Origin: Eulemur rufifrons
Taxonomy: Eukaryota; Chordata; Mammalia; Primates; Lemuridae
DNA length: 64,000 nucleotides
Assembly (NCBI RefSeq): GCF_041146395.1
Contig: NC_090986.1
Span: 40,832,001 to 40,896,000 of the forward strand
Direction of reading: 5' to 3'
Below are positions 1 to 10,500 of the stretch, piece by piece; the first letter of the stretch is position 1; every line of letters begins with the position of its first letter. Position numbers and translations under genes: made by a program. The notes under the pieces were generated by a model. That model was not told the DNA's origin. It searched no databases and saw nothing but the letters and a program-made list of their open reading frames with translations.

Positions 1-2
1 GA

Positions 3-269
3 AAACCCATCAGAATTACGCCAGATTTCTCAGCTGAAACCTTACAAGCAAGAAGAGGTTGGGGCCCCATTTTCACGCTTCTGAAACAGAATAATGCCCA
101 GCCTAGAATCTTGTACCCAGCTAAGCTAAGTTTTCTATATGAAGGAGAAATCAAGACATTCTCAGATAAACAAAGGTTGAGGGAATTCACCAAGACAAGA
201 CCAGCCCTCCAAGAAGTACTCAAAAGAGAATTATACACGGATCAGCACAAGAAAGATCCACGAATGTAA
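3..269 (+). CDS. L1 ORF1 protein, C-terminal 88 residues (5' partial)
   Basis: ORF1p is the trimeric RNA-binding chaperone that coats L1 RNA in the cytoplasmic ribonucleoprotein particle and is required in cis for retrotransposition. The frame starting at position 3 reads without a stop to TAA at 267-269. Recognisable C-terminal-domain landmarks appear in order: AETLQARR, a W-G-P-I-F segment, PRILYPAKLSF, a G-E-I-K segment and TRPALQEVLKRE. These belong to the nucleic-acid-binding C-terminal domain; the coiled coil and RRM lie upstream of the window. The reading frame is the same as that of ORF2, and only this TAA separates them. Intact as far as seen; I cannot say whether the missing N-terminal part is intact. 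Confidence 0.92.
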   Translation, partial: KPIRITPDFSAETLQARRGWGPIFTLLKQNNAQPRILYPAKLSFLYEGEIKTFSDKQRLREFTKTRPALQEVLKRELYTDQHKKDPRM

Positions 270-308
270 AACTACTCAAGAGCTAAAGATGAAATTCCAG
301 ATACCACA
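270..308 (+). promoter_or_regulatory. L1 inter-ORF spacer, 39 nt, open in frame with both ORFs
   Basis: Reading from the codon after the ORF1 TAA gives 13 sense codons and then the ORF2 ATG, all in the ORF1 frame with no further stop. The human L1 spacer is about 63 nt, so this one is shorter. In L1s this spacer is where ribosomes reach ORF2 by a poorly understood reinitiation route. Here a single suppressed stop would in principle give an ORF1-ORF2 fusion; that is inference. Confidence 0.7.
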
Positions 309-3300
309 ATGGCCCAGGAGAGAAAACATCACAATGAAGTTCTACCCAACAAGCTGAACAAAAAACTGTCTCACCTATCAGTTTTCTCAATAAATGTGAA
401 TGGCTTGAACTCCCCGCTCAAGAGACATAGACTGGCCCAATGGATAAAAAAATACAATCCAAGTATCTGCTGTCTTCAAGAAACTCACCTAACCTGCAAA
501 GATGCATTTAGACTGAAAATAAAAGGATGGAAATCGATATTTCAAGCAAATGGTAACCAAAAGAAAGCTGGTGTGGCAATCTTAATTTCCAATAACTTAG
601 CTTTCAAACCAACAAAAATAATAAAAGACAAAGATGGCTACTACATACTGATTAAAGGCACAATTCATCAAGAAGCCATGACTATACTCAATATATATGC
701 ACCCAACCTAGGTGCACCTAGATTCATAAAGCAAACCCTACTAGATCTCAACCAAATGATAGATAACAATACTGTAATAGCTGGAGACTTTAACACCCCA
801 CTGACAGTACAGGACAGATCCTCTAAACAGAAAATAAACAAAGACATAATGGACCTCAATAGAATGCTAGAACAAATGGGCATGGCTGACATCTATAGGA
901 CATTCTACCCAAAGTCCACAGAATATACATTCTTCTCATCAGCTCACGGGACATTCTCTAAGATTGACCATGTCCTAGGACATAAATCATGTCTTCAAAA
1001 ATTCAAAAAAATAGAAATTATACCATGCATCTTCTCAGATCACAGCGGAATAAAAGTAACAATGATCACAAACAGAAACCCTCACTCTTATTCAAAGTCA
1101 TGGAAGCTAAATAACCTTCTCCTGAATAATTATTGTATAAAAGAAGAAATCAAGATGGAAATCAAAAATTTCTTTGAATTAAATGACAATGGAGATACAA
1201 CTTATCAAAATCTATGGGATGCAGCTAAAGCAGTCCTGAGAGGAAAATTCATATCCATAAATGCCTATATCAAAAAGACAGAAAACATGCAAATAGACAA
1301 CCTAACGAATAGACTCAAAGAACTGGAGAAAGAAGAACAGAACGATCCCAAACCCAGCAGAAGGCGAGAAATTACTAAGATCAAATCAGAACTAAATGAA
1401 AAGGACAACAAAGAAACTATAAGGGAAATTAATAAAACAAAAAGTTGGTTCTTTGAAAAGATAAACAAAATAGACACACCTCTGGCTAGACTAACCAAGA
1501 GCACAAAAGTAAAATCTCTAATAACCTCCATTAGGAACATGAAAGGAGAAATCACAACCGATGCTACAGAGATACAAGATATCATCTATGAATTCTACAA
1601 AAATCTTTATGCACACAAACTGGAGAACGTGGAGGAAATGGACAAATTTTTAGAAACACATAGTCTTCCCAGGCTCAACCAGGAAGAAATAGAGTACCTG
1701 AACAGACCAATATCAAGAACTGAAATCGAAACAGCAATAAAAAACCTTCCCAAAAAGAAAAGCCCTGGTCCAGATGGGTTCACACCTGAATTTTACCATA
1801 CATACAAAGAAGAACTGGTGCCCATCCTACATAAACTATTCTCCAATATTGAGAAGGATGGAGTTCTCCCTAACACGTTCTACCAAGCCAATATAACATT
1901 AATACCAAAACCTGGAAAGGACACAACAAAAATAGAGAACTACAGACCAATTTCCCTCATGAATATAGATGCAAAAATTTTCAACAAAATACTAGCAAAT
2001 CGAATCCAAGTACTTATCAAAAAAGTAATCCACCACGACCAAGTGGGCTTCATCCCCGAGATGCAGGGGTGGTTCAACATACGTAAATCTATAAATGTAA
2101 TTCACCACCTAAATAGAAGCAAAAACAAAAACCATATGATACTCTCATTAGATGCAGAAAAAGCATTTGACAAAATTCAACACCCTTTTATGATAAAAAC
2201 GCTTAACAAAATAGGCATTGATGGAACCTACCTAAAAATGATACAAGCCATATATGACAAACCCACAGCCAACATCATACTGAATGGGGAAAAACTGAAA
2301 GCACTCCCACTTAGAACTGGAACCAGACAGGGCTGCCCATTGTCTCCATTACTTTTCAACATAGTATTGGAAGTCCTTGCGAGAGCTATCAGGCAAGAGA
2401 GCAGAATCAAGGGAGTCCAAATAGGGAAGGAAGAGATCAAACTCTCACTTTTTGCTGATGATATGATGTTATATCTGGAAAACCCCCAGGATTCAACCAA
2501 GAGACTCCTGGAATTGATTAACGAATACAGCAAAGTCTCAGGCTACAAAATTAATATACACAAATCAGAGGCATTTATATATGCCAATAACAGTCAATCG
2601 GAAAACCAAATTAAAGACTCAATACCCTTCAAAATAGCAACAAAGAAAATAAAATATCTAGGTATATATCTAACTAAAGAGGTAAAGGACCTCTATAAGG
2701 AAAACTATGAAACACTGAGAAAAGAAATAGCAGAACTTGCAAATAGATGGAAAAATATACCATGCTCGTGGATCGGAAGAATCAACATTGTTAAAATGTC
2801 TATACTACCCAAAGTGATCTACAGATTCAATGCAATCCCTATTAAATTACCAACATCATTCTTTACAGACATAGAGAAAATAATTATACACTTTGTATGG
2901 AATCAAAGAAGACCCCGTATAGCAAAAGCAATTTTAAGCAACAAAAACAAAATGGGAGGTATTAATTTGCCAGACCTCAAACTATACTACAAGGCCGTGG
3001 TTCTTAAAACAGCCTGGTATTGGCACAAGTGCAGGGACACAGACCAGTGGAACACAACAGAAAATCCAAATATAGAACCATCCTCATATAGTCACCTAAT
3101 TTTCGACAAAGCGGGAAAGAATATACTCTGGGGACAAGAATCCCTATTCAACAAATGGTGCTGGGAGAATTGGTTAGCCACTTGTAGAAGACTGAAACAG
3201 GACCCACAGCTTTCACCTCTCACAAAAATCAAATCACGGTGGATAACAGACTTAAACCTTAGGCGTGATACAATCAGAATTCTAGAAGAAAATGTAGGAA

Positions 3301-4187
3301 AGACTCTTACAGACATTGGCCTAGGCAAAGAATTTATGAAGAAGACCCCCAAGGCAATCACAGCAGCAACAAAAATAAATGAATGGGACATGATTAAATT
3401 AAAAAGCTTCTGCACAGCCAAAGAAACAGTCCAGAGAATAAACAGACCACCTACAGAATGGGAAAAAATTTTTGCATACTACACATCAGATAAAGGACTG
3501 ATAACAAGAATCTATTTAGAACTCAGGAAAATCAGCAAGAAAAAATCAAGCAACCCTATCAAAAAGTGGGCAAAGGACATGAATAGAAATTTTTCAAAAG
3601 AAGATATAAAAATGGCTAACAAACATATGAAAAAGTGTTCAACATCTCTAATCATCAGGGAAATGCAAATCAAAACCACAATGAGATATCACTTAACCCC
3701 AGTGAGAATGGCCTTTATCAAAAAAACCCAAAACAACACATGTTGGCGTGGGTGTGGAGAGACAGGAACACTAATACACTGCTGGTGGGACTGCAAACTA
3801 GTGCAACCTCTGTGGAAAGCATTATGGAGGTATCTTAAACAGATTCAAGTAGACCTGCCATTTGACCCAGCAATCCCATTACTGGGCATATACCCAAAGG
3901 AAAAAAGGTCATTCTGTAACAAAGGCACGTGTACCCAAATGTTTATAGCAGCACAATTCACAATAGCAAAGATGTGGAAACAACCCAAATGCCCATCAAT
4001 ACATGATTGGATTAGTAAACTGTGGTATATGTATACCATGGAATACTACTCAGCTATAAGGAATGATGAAGATACAACATCTCTATGGTTCTCCTGGAGA
4101 GAGTTGGAACCCATTATATCAAGTGAAGTATCCCAAGAATGGAAAAACAAGCATCACATGTACTCACCAGAAAATTGGTTTCCTTGA
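309..4187 (+). CDS. L1 ORF2 protein: endonuclease / reverse transcriptase, 1292 aa, intact
   Basis: ORF2p nicks target DNA and reverse-transcribes L1 (and Alu or mRNA) at the nick. Human ORF2p is 1275 aa. Every landmark checked here sits exactly 15 residues later than its human counterpart, so there is no net indel up to the Cys motif. Apurinic-endonuclease-like domain, about residues 22-255: N29, E58, D160/N162 in GDFNTPL, D220, and S243-D244-H245. Reverse transcriptase, about 500-790: [12 protein letters not shown], the [14 protein letters not shown] region and the catalytic FADD at 715-718. C-terminal Cys-rich motif: C1145, C1149, H1157, C1162. The ATG at 309 is the first in the open frame after the ORF1 stop. 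The true start may differ, since L1 ORF2 is thought to be translated unconventionally. No damage is seen; coding-competent by inspection, activity untested. Confidence 0.95.
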   Translation: MAQERKHHNEVLPNKLNKKLSHLSVFSINVNGLNSPLKRHRLAQWIKKYNPSICCLQETHLTCKDAFRLKIKGWKSIFQANGNQKKAGVAILISNNLAFKPTKIIKDKDGYYILIKGTIHQEAMTILNIYAPNLGAPRFIKQTLLDLNQMIDNNTVIAGDFNTPLTVQDRSSKQKINKDIMDLNRMLEQMGMADIYRTFYPKSTEYTFFSSAHGTFSKIDHVLGHKSCLQKFKKIEIIPCIFSDHSGIKVTMITNRNPHSYSKSWKLNNLLLNNYCIKEEIKMEIKNFFELNDNGDTTYQNLWDAAKAVLRGKFISINAYIKKTENMQIDNLTNRLKELEKEEQNDPKPSRRREITKIKSELNEKDNKETIREINKTKSWFFEKINKIDTPLARLTKSTKVKSLITSIRNMKGEITTDATEIQDIIYEFYKNLYAHKLENVEEMDKFLETHSLPRLNQEEIEYLNRPISRTEIETAIKNLPKKKSPGPDGFTPEFYHTYKEELVPILHKLFSNIEKDGVLPNTFYQANITLIPKPGKDTTKIENYRPISLMNIDAKIFNKILANRIQVLIKKVIHHDQVGFIPEMQGWFNIRKSINVIHHLNRSKNKNHMILSLDAEKAFDKIQHPFMIKTLNKIGIDGTYLKMIQAIYDKPTANIILNGEKLKALPLRTGTRQGCPLSPLLFNIVLEVLARAIRQESRIKGVQIGKEEIKLSLFADDMMLYLENPQDSTKRLLELINEYSKVSGYKINIHKSEAFIYANNSQSENQIKDSIPFKIATKKIKYLGIYLTKEVKDLYKENYETLRKEIAELANRWKNIPCSWIGRINIVKMSILPKVIYRFNAIPIKLPTSFFTDIEKIIIHFVWNQRRPRIAKAILSNKNKMGGINLPDLKLYYKAVVLKTAWYWHKCRDTDQWNTTENPNIEPSSYSHLIFDKAGKNILWGQESLFNKWCWENWLATCRRLKQDPQLSPLTKIKSRWITDLNLRRDTIRILEENVGKTLTDIGLGKEFMKKTPKAITAATKINEWDMIKLKSFCTAKETVQRINRPPTEWEKIFAYYTSDKGLITRIYLELRKISKKKSSNPIKKWAKDMNRNFSKEDIKMANKHMKKCSTSLIIREMQIKTTMRYHLTPVRMAFIKKTQNNTCWRGCGETGTLIHCWWDCKLVQPLWKALWRYLKQIQVDLPFDPAIPLLGIYPKEKRSFCNKGTCTQMFIAAQFTIAKMWKQPKCPSIHDWISKLWYMYTMEYYSAIRNDEDTTSLWFSWRELEPIISSEVSQEWKNKHHMYSPENWFP

Positions 4188-4235
4188 TCATCACCTAAAT
4201 ACAAATCTGGAAACGACACCAATTGGACATCAGAC

Positions 4236-4348
4236 TGAGGTGGGGGGTGGGGGAGGGGATGGGGGTATGCCTACACAATGAGTGCATTGCGCACCGTTTG
4301 GGGAATGGTAACACTTGAAGGTGCTGACTCGGGAAAGGGGGGGTGGGG
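4236..4348 (+). other. L1 3'UTR G-rich tracts (G-quadruplex candidates)
   Basis: Two clusters of G runs, about 4236-4266 and 4331-4348, flank a segment shared with other L1 3' ends in this window ('caatgagtgcattgcgcacc'). L1 3'UTRs characteristically carry a polypurine/G-quadruplex-capable tract. The spacing of three or more G runs of at least three here fits that, but folding is not shown. Confidence 0.7.
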
Positions 4349-4542
4349 AAAAAAATATGAAACTATTGTTTTTAACTTGCACTGTTCACTTAATAATTTA
4401 TCATGAACATTTCCCATATTATTTCATATCATTGTACAAGAAATAATGTATACATTATGAGGACATACTGTATCTAACAAGATATACTGTTAGACTATTT
4501 GATTCTGTAAAATTAAATAAAAAAAAAAATAAATAAATAAAA
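4349..4542 (+). other. Atypical terminal part of the L1 3'UTR
   Basis: After the second G-rich tract the sequence becomes AT-rich and unrelated to the terminal segment seen in L1 ends at 11571-11600, 11968-12000 and, inverted, 56972-57008, all of which end near 'tttgtaccccc'. It runs to an AATAAA (4516-4521) followed by an A/AAAT tail. It could be a subfamily-specific 3' end, a recombinant 3'UTR, or sequence captured by a 3' transduction-like event. The window cannot decide. Confidence 0.6.
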
Positions 4543-4585
4543 GCAAGTTGGGGTCTTTCCACAGGGAAAAAAAAAAAAAAAAAAA

Positions 4586-4710
4586 TCAATTGTATTTATA
4601 AACACCATCTATGTACAATCCAAGGTGAAATTAAGAAAATCACTTCATTTACAATAGCATCAAAAAGAATAAAATACTTATGAATAAATTTAAAAAAAAA
4701 AAAAAAAAAA
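4586..4710 (+). mobile_element. Small internal L1 ORF2 fragment ending in an A tract
   Basis: About 106 bp corresponds to the ORF2 reverse transcriptase region (compare 2605-2670 in the intact L1: 'aaaataaaatatcta'). It is followed at once by 19 A (4692-4710) and preceded by 19 A (4567-4585). A 24-nt non-A linker (4543-4566) separates it from the tail of the large L1. Its sequence is not a copy of the adjacent intact L1 but a diverged one. Direct ORF2-to-poly(A) joining suggests a prematurely polyadenylated L1 RNA, or a chance internal truncation. Confidence 0.7.
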
Positions 4711-5565
4711 GAAAGTCAGGCAAGGACAGAATACAGGCTAAGCTGCGTGGGCGTGCTTAGGGAAGCACTGTGGAGGGCTTTAGAGAAGGAATTTTTACAA
4801 TAGAAAGACATAAAGGAAGAATTTCATTGTAGATCTTCTGGGAAACAACCATAGTCTGGGCAGACCACTTAGTGGGAATGCAAACTATAGGAGCTGATTG
4901 ATTTGAAAGGAAAAAGAACACAGTTTGTCAAACTACTGTATCTAGTAGCAAAAAAGATAAAAAACATCAAAAAGTACCCTTCAGGTACCTTATAATTTTC
5001 TGCAATGGGAAAATTCTTAATTCCTTTCTAAAATAACCATATGGCCCCTCTTTTGTTTTTCTTTTTTAACATTGAAATGACAGACATATTTTGAAACTCG
5101 AACAAATAAATTGAATGAGTAGTTTCTGATAAAGTTGTTTTCCATCAGTGTGACCAGAAGATTTATATTCCTTTTCCTTCACTTGAAAAAAACTAAACAT
5201 GAAGGCTTTATAGCAAAACTTTTTGCAATTTAGCTACCGGAGGAATTTTATTGTTTATATTAAAATGCAACACAGTCGTCTTTATGTAGAAACATTTGTT
5301 TGCTGTAAGTGAATATGTATCTGTCTGACACATGCAATAAAATATAATGAAATTATGATGGCTTACATAATTGCTAGTATATAATTTGTGGCACTCAAAT
5401 AGGCAACAGTGCCCACCAAGTGTTTTCTGAATCACAATGCAATAAAATGCCTTCCCACACAGGCCCAAAGTAAGCAAATCAGTAGCCAAGGACCATTCAT
5501 AATTTTGTTGAGGTCATATATGTTTCCTCTGGGAGAAAGAAATGTCTTTTACCTCTTCTTTTTAA
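4711..5565. other. Unassigned sequence
   Basis: No gene, RNA or recognisable repeat was seen. Short open frames on both strands (largest 93 codons at 5208-5489, minus) have no recognisable motif and look like chance. Confidence 0.5.
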
Positions 5566-6146
5566 ATATCTCTCATCTCGATTCCTTCTCCATTGCTACC
5601 ACTAAAATCACAATTCTCTCTTTCTCTCTGCTAACCAGCTGGTTACCAAATTTTGATTCCCCTATGTCTTGAATCTACTCCTTTATCATACTCTTTATTT
5701 CCCTAGTTGAGTAACTGTCATTTTTCATCTTACTATCATAATATATATTCCTGTATGATCCCTGGACCTCGTTTCATCCCTTCAAACCGTTCTTCACAGA
5801 ACTACAAGAGTATGTGCTCTTTCTAAAACATTTGTCTCATCACATGTTCCTTGTGCTTAAACACCTTCCGTGGTTCTCAGTTGCTTTTATAATAACATCA
5901 AAAGCCCATGACATGGCATTAAATGCTTTTACAGGGTGGCTTCTGACCATCTTTCTAAGGCTTTGTCCTACTGATATTTCCCTCAACGCCCAGGTTCCGC
6001 CAGACTGAAATACTTGCAGTTGTATAACTGGCCCCTGCTTCTTTATTTCTCCCTGTCTTTGGATAGACTCTCTTTGTCTTTGAACATCCTTCTCCATGAT
6101 TCCTTCCTTGTAGTACTGATGAATTCTTAGTCATTGTGTTTTAAGA
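5566..6146 (+). repeat. L2 LINE 3' region (left part)
   Basis: Pyrimidine-rich text with diverged L2 3'-region phrases such as 'ttccttgtgcttaaacacc' and 'aaagcccatgacatggc', which run collinear with the conserved L2 3' region. It resumes at 6599 after an LTR insertion. Very old and heavily mutated; family call by recalled consensus. Confidence 0.55.
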
Positions 6147-6151
6147 CTCAG

Positions 6152-6593
6152 TGTATTGATTTGCTCAAGCTGTCATAACAAAGTGCCACAAACTGAGTGA
6201 CTTAAACAAGTTATTTATCGCCTCGCAGTTCTGGAGGATAGAAGTATGAGATCAAGATGTAAGAAGAGTTGCTTCCTTCTGAGGGCTGTGAGGAAGAATC
6301 TGTTCCATGCTGCCCCTCTGCCTTCTGGTGGTTTGCTGGCAACTCTGGCCTTCCTTGGCATGTAGAAGCATCACCCTGATTGTTGCCTTCATTTTTACAT
6401 GGCATTCTTCCTGTGTGGGTGTCTGTGTCCAAATTTCCCTTTGGATAAGGACACCAGACATATTGCACTATGGCCTATCTTAATGACCCCAATTTTAACT
6501 TGCTTACCTGTGTAAAGGTCACATTCTGAGATACTGGGGTTAGAACTTCAACATACAAATTTGGGGAAGGGGAACACAATTCAACCCATAACA
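6152..6593 (-). mobile_element. MLT1-type MaLR solo LTR with 5-bp target duplication
   Basis: The 442-bp block begins TG (6152) and ends CA (6593) on the + strand and matches the reverse complement of an MLT1-like LTR: 'acaaagtgccacaaactgag', 'cagttctggagg', 'taaggacaccaga' and 'cattctgagatactggggtt' all occur in order. It is flanked by 'ctcag' at 6147-6151 and 6594-6598, the 5-bp duplication expected for ERVL/MaLR elements, and by L2 on both sides. It is a non-coding LTR left by recombination; no internal region is present. The shadow open frames inside it are not genes. Confidence 0.85.
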
Positions 6594-6598
6594 CTCAG

Positions 6599-6770
6599 TT
6601 CAGATGAAACCTCTATGACATCTCCTAAAATCCTTCTCTCACATGAAGAGTCTTCTCATTGTCTCGTCTGCATATCCACTGCACTTTTTAAGCACTTTAG
6701 ATAACATTTAGTTCAATAAAACAATCACTGGTTTATTCATTGCCATGTATTGATGTGTGCTATTGTATAT
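6599..6770 (+). repeat. L2 LINE 3' region (right part)
   Basis: Continuation of the L2 interrupted at 6147, with diverged text equivalent to the 'aaatgtcacctcctcaggaagcc' stretch of L2 in order. One copy of the target duplication (6594-6598) restores the original sequence. Confidence 0.5.
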
Positions 6771-6797
6771 TACGATTGTTAGTTTCCCCTAGTATAT

Positions 6798-8562
6798 TGA
6801 GAATATATCTATACTACCCCAAATTATATACAGATTCAATGCAATTCCTATCAAAATTCCAGTGACATTTTTCACACAAATAGAAAAAACAATTCTAAAA
6901 TTTGTATGGAACCACAAAAGACTCTCAAGTACCCAAAGCAATCTTGAGAAAGAAAAGCAAAGTTAGAAGCATCACACTTCCTGATTTCAAATTACATTAG
7001 AAAGCATTATTATCAGAACAGTATGGTAGCAGCAGAAAATATTGTACATAGAGAGCCCAGAAATAAACCCAAGCATATACATTCAAGTAATTTTTGATTA
7101 GGCCACTAGAAAGACACAACAGGGAAAGAACACTTTCTTCAATAAATAGTGTCAGCAAAACTGGATATCCACATGAAAAGAATGAAACTGGGCCCTTTAT
7201 CTTATATCATAAACAAAAATCAATTCAAAATTAATTGAAGACCTAGACATAAGACTTGAAATCATAAAAATCCTAGAAGAACATATAGGGGAAAATCTCC
7301 TTGATATCGGCCTTGGCAAGGATTTTTTGGATACCTCACTGAAAGGAGAGGCAACACCAGTAAAAATAAATAAATGGGACTACATCAAACTAAAAAGCTT
7401 GTGTACAGTAAATGAAACAATCAACAAAATTAAAAGGTAGCCAATGAATTGGGAGGAAATATTTGAGAACCATGTATCATATAAGGGGTTAATATCTAAT
7501 ATATATAAGGAATTCACATAATTTAATAGTAAAAAAAAAAAAAACCCAACTTGATTTAAAATGTGCAAAGAACCTGAGTAGACATTTCTCAAAATAAGAA
7601 ATTAAGATGATCCACAGGTATATAAAACGGTGCTCAACATCATTAAACATCAGGGAAATGTTAAACAAAACCACAATGAGATACCTTACTTGTGGTTAGA
7701 ATGACTATTACCAAAAAGAAAAGAGGTTAGTGTTGGTAAGGGTGTAGAGAAAAGGGATCCTCTGTACACTGTTGGAGAGAATGTATTAATAGATAGGTGC
7801 AGCCATTGAGGAAAATAATATGTAGGCTTCTAAAGAAATTAAAAATAGAACTACCGTATGACTCAGCAACCCCTCTTCTGGGCATATATACCCAAAGGAA
7901 ATGGGTATATATGAATCATCACCTCGTAGAAGTATGTGTGCCCCCATGTTCATTGCAACCTTATTCACAATAGCCAAGATATAGAAACCACCTAAGTGTC
8001 CATCCACAGATGAATAAAAAAAAAAAAAAATTGTAGGATGTGTGTGTACACACACACATACACACACACAATGAATATACAGCCTAAACAAGAAGGAGGT
8101 CCAGGCATTAAGACAACATGGATGAACCTAGAGGACATTATGCTAACTGAAACAAGCCAGGCACAGAAAGAAAAATACTGCATGATCTCACTTATATGTG
8201 GAATCTAAAAAAACTAAACAAAACAAAACAAACCTGAAATACATAGAAACAAAGACCAGAATGGTGGTTACTTACCAGGGGAGGGAGATGGTAAGGAAAA
8301 GGGTACAAAGTTATAGTTCTACAAGATGAATAAGTCTAGATATCTAGTGAACCAGTATAAGGATTCCAATTAATAATACTGCATTGTATGCTGGCAATTT
8401 GCTAAGAGCATAGATTTTAGGTACATTTACCACTACAAAAAAGATAACTGTATGAGGTGATGAATGTGTTAATTTACATAACTTTAGAGATCATTTCACT
8501 CTACATATATGTATTTCAAAACATCATGTTGTATAACATTAATACATACAATAAAAAAGTAA
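6798..8562 (+). mobile_element. 5'-truncated L1 (L1MA-like), ORF2 3' half and 3'UTR
   Basis: Starts in the reverse transcriptase 3' part ('attcaatgcaattcctatc'), runs through the Cys-rich end of ORF2 and the 'accagaatggtggttact' type 3'UTR, and ends with 'acatacaataaaa'. Numerous stops and indels break every frame, so it is an old, dead copy. The 3'UTR wording ('gaggtgatgaatgtgttaa') points to an L1MA-age family rather than the young lemur L1 at 1-4542. A short (CA)n tract lies at about 8040-8070. Confidence 0.85.
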
Positions 8563-8579
8563 GAAAAGACATCTTCCTT

Positions 8580-8665
8580 TTTTGTTTTTATCCCCAGCAT
8601 TTATCATAGTGTCTAGGTATATATTAGTTGCCCAGTAAATGTTTATTGGATGAATAAATGAATAA
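8580..8665 (+). repeat. L2 LINE 3' end
   Basis: 'tatccccagcatttatcata' followed by 'tgcccagtaaatgtttattg' and a run of imperfect 'gaatgaat' units is the L2 3' terminus. Confidence 0.65.
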
Positions 8666-8969
8666 GTGAATTGCATATTGTAATCTACTCAAGTTACAGA
8701 GAAAAATTTTAATTTCTAAAAAGAAAAATGTTTTAAAATGACTTGTTTAAAACAAAATAGCCTTCAAAAGCAAATAAATTATTAAAATTCATTCTTTCAT
8801 GAAATTAATAGATATATTTTTTAAAAATTTCAGATATGAAATTTATGACTGAATAAAGTATGAATTTCAGTTAAGATTTTTCAGTTGATATGTTTTGAAA
8901 TGCTTAATTAAACTCGGACAACTATGTAAGAGCTGCCCGTCAATGACAAATTTACATGGTGGTTTATTC

Positions 8970-9080
8970 TCCTGGGTGCTACCCTATTTAATCCTCAGAA
9001 TTTATCCTATTGACATTATTAATCCAATTGTAAAAACAAGGAAATTGATAGGTTGAGATGTTCTGGAGTTTTCCAAGTAT
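8970..9080 (+). repeat. MIR SINE fragment
   Basis: Core-like wording 'tttaatcctcagaatttatc', then 'aaaaacaaggaaattgatag', corresponds to the MIR segment around 'aatcctcacaac' and 'gaggaaactgag'. Old and diverged. Confidence 0.45.
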
Positions 9081-9984
9081 AAGATATATATCTTCTGATA
9101 TCTTCTCTTAATATAAAAATCATAATTGCAAAAACATATACCCATAATATCTTTTTCTACCAATTATGAACAATTATATTTTCATAACTTTTAAAATAAA
9201 ATTTAAGTAAAAGTGAGTGTGTATAATCAGCTATATTCACAAATTATGTAACATTTCACACGCTGAGAAACTAAAAATGTACTTCAGTTTGTTCTGTGTT
9301 ATCTATTTGCTTCACAGAACTTTGAACTTTATATTCTTTAGAATGTATATCTAAGAGTAGAGCAATAATCTAAATGATAATACAAATGGTGTTTTCATAA
9401 AGAGTAAATTAAAGAGATCTCGGTAACAACCTGGTCTGGATCAGGAAGACTGTGGCAGAAATAAAACAGGAAGCAGAGACGGTTTTGATGAGTTTAAAAT
9501 GATTTGACCAAGAATATAATCTATTTGTTCATTTTTTCCTATGACCAGAATCTTCCATTACAGGAAGAAATATAAAAGAGACATTAAAACTTTTAGAGTA
9601 TCTGTTATCTGTAAACCTTTAAGGTCCTGTTTACCTAATTGGATTAAAATGAAACATAAGCAATGACATTCTGGACATGACATTGGGCAGACACAGTAAT
9701 CAACTGGGTTCTAACCACTGGGAAAATCACCAGAAACTTCCCAAGTTCACTCACAAGATGATAATTCTCTCCCTAGGGCAATCAGCACTTCTAAACAACA
9801 AATCAAGGGACGATGAATTGTTTTTCGAGGTTAACTGAGCACAGCTCTCACAGGTTTACAACAGACAAACATGATCTACATTCAGAGCCTAAGGCCTGGG
9901 TCCACCTTATTAGTTTCAGTGTTCCCTTAATTTTATTTGCATTTAAGTACCTCTTTAAACCACAAGCCAATAGGCCCATAAACT
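9081..9984. other. Unassigned AT-rich sequence
   Basis: No gene or recognisable repeat seen. A short open frame at 9813-10007 has no recognisable motif. Confidence 0.45.
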
Positions 9985-10065
9985 TCTGTTTATTCCGTGG
10001 TGCCTAGAACAGTGTCAAGCACACAGGCAGTGTTTGATGAATAAATATTGATAGATGGATATCTG
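9985..10065 (+). repeat. L2 LINE 3' end
   Basis: 'tggtgcctagaacagtgtca' followed by 'gatgaataaatattgataga' matches the L2 terminal phrase about a 'cctagcacagtgcctggc' site and its AATAAAT tail. Confidence 0.6.
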
Positions 10066-10500
10066 TTTAGGGTTTTTGTATTTCACCATTCCACGGGCAT
10101 AATAAAATGATTGTAGATTCTAAAGCATTTTGTAATAATTTATCACATTTAAACCTTTTAACAAAGGGGTCAAGTAGATATTATTAAATGAATTTTTTAA
10201 AAAGGCATAATGCTGTCTGGCTCAGTGGCCATCTTGAAAACAAACGGTAGTCCCCATCACTGAGCGAGAAAGGCTCTGCCTCTCAGTGTGACCAGAAGGG
10301 ACTGTGAGGTTTATATTTAACAGAGAGCAGAGTTGGCTGCCATCTGGAGTCTCAGTCATCAGGTGAGGAAGTACTGAAGAAAAATGCTTTAGTTCACTTC
10401 TTTCTATGCCTGTTACTATGACTGCCACTCAAAACACCCTTATCTGTTTCTTTTAAGTGATGAATTAGCCACCTAACTTGTCTTTTGTCACTCACCAAGG
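10066..10500. other. Unassigned sequence
   Basis: No gene seen. A possible weak MIR remnant lies near 10130-10200 ('caaaggggtcaagtagatat'); too diverged to claim. Confidence 0.4.

Larger units (their letters stand above)
1..4542 (+). mobile_element. LINE-1 with intact ORF2 (5' part lies outside the window)
   Basis: Autonomous non-LTR retrotransposon in sense orientation. The window opens inside ORF1, continues through a short spacer, a complete ORF2, a G-rich 3'UTR and an A/T-rich tail with an AATAAA at 4516-4521. The absence of any stop or frameshift across 3.9 kb of ORF2 implies a recent insertion, because L1 copies decay neutrally once inserted. The 5'UTR, promoter, most of ORF1 and the 5' target duplication are outside the window, so retrotransposition competence cannot be judged. 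The 3' end differs from the other lemur-type L1 ends in this window (see 4349-4542). Confidence 0.95.

Noticed and set aside
668..4039. Minus-strand and alternative-frame open frames of 64-109 codons inside L1 ORF2 (for example 1265-1585 and 3092-3421)
   Set aside because: They overlap a long conserved coding frame, have no motif of their own, and are expected shadows of A-rich coding sequence.
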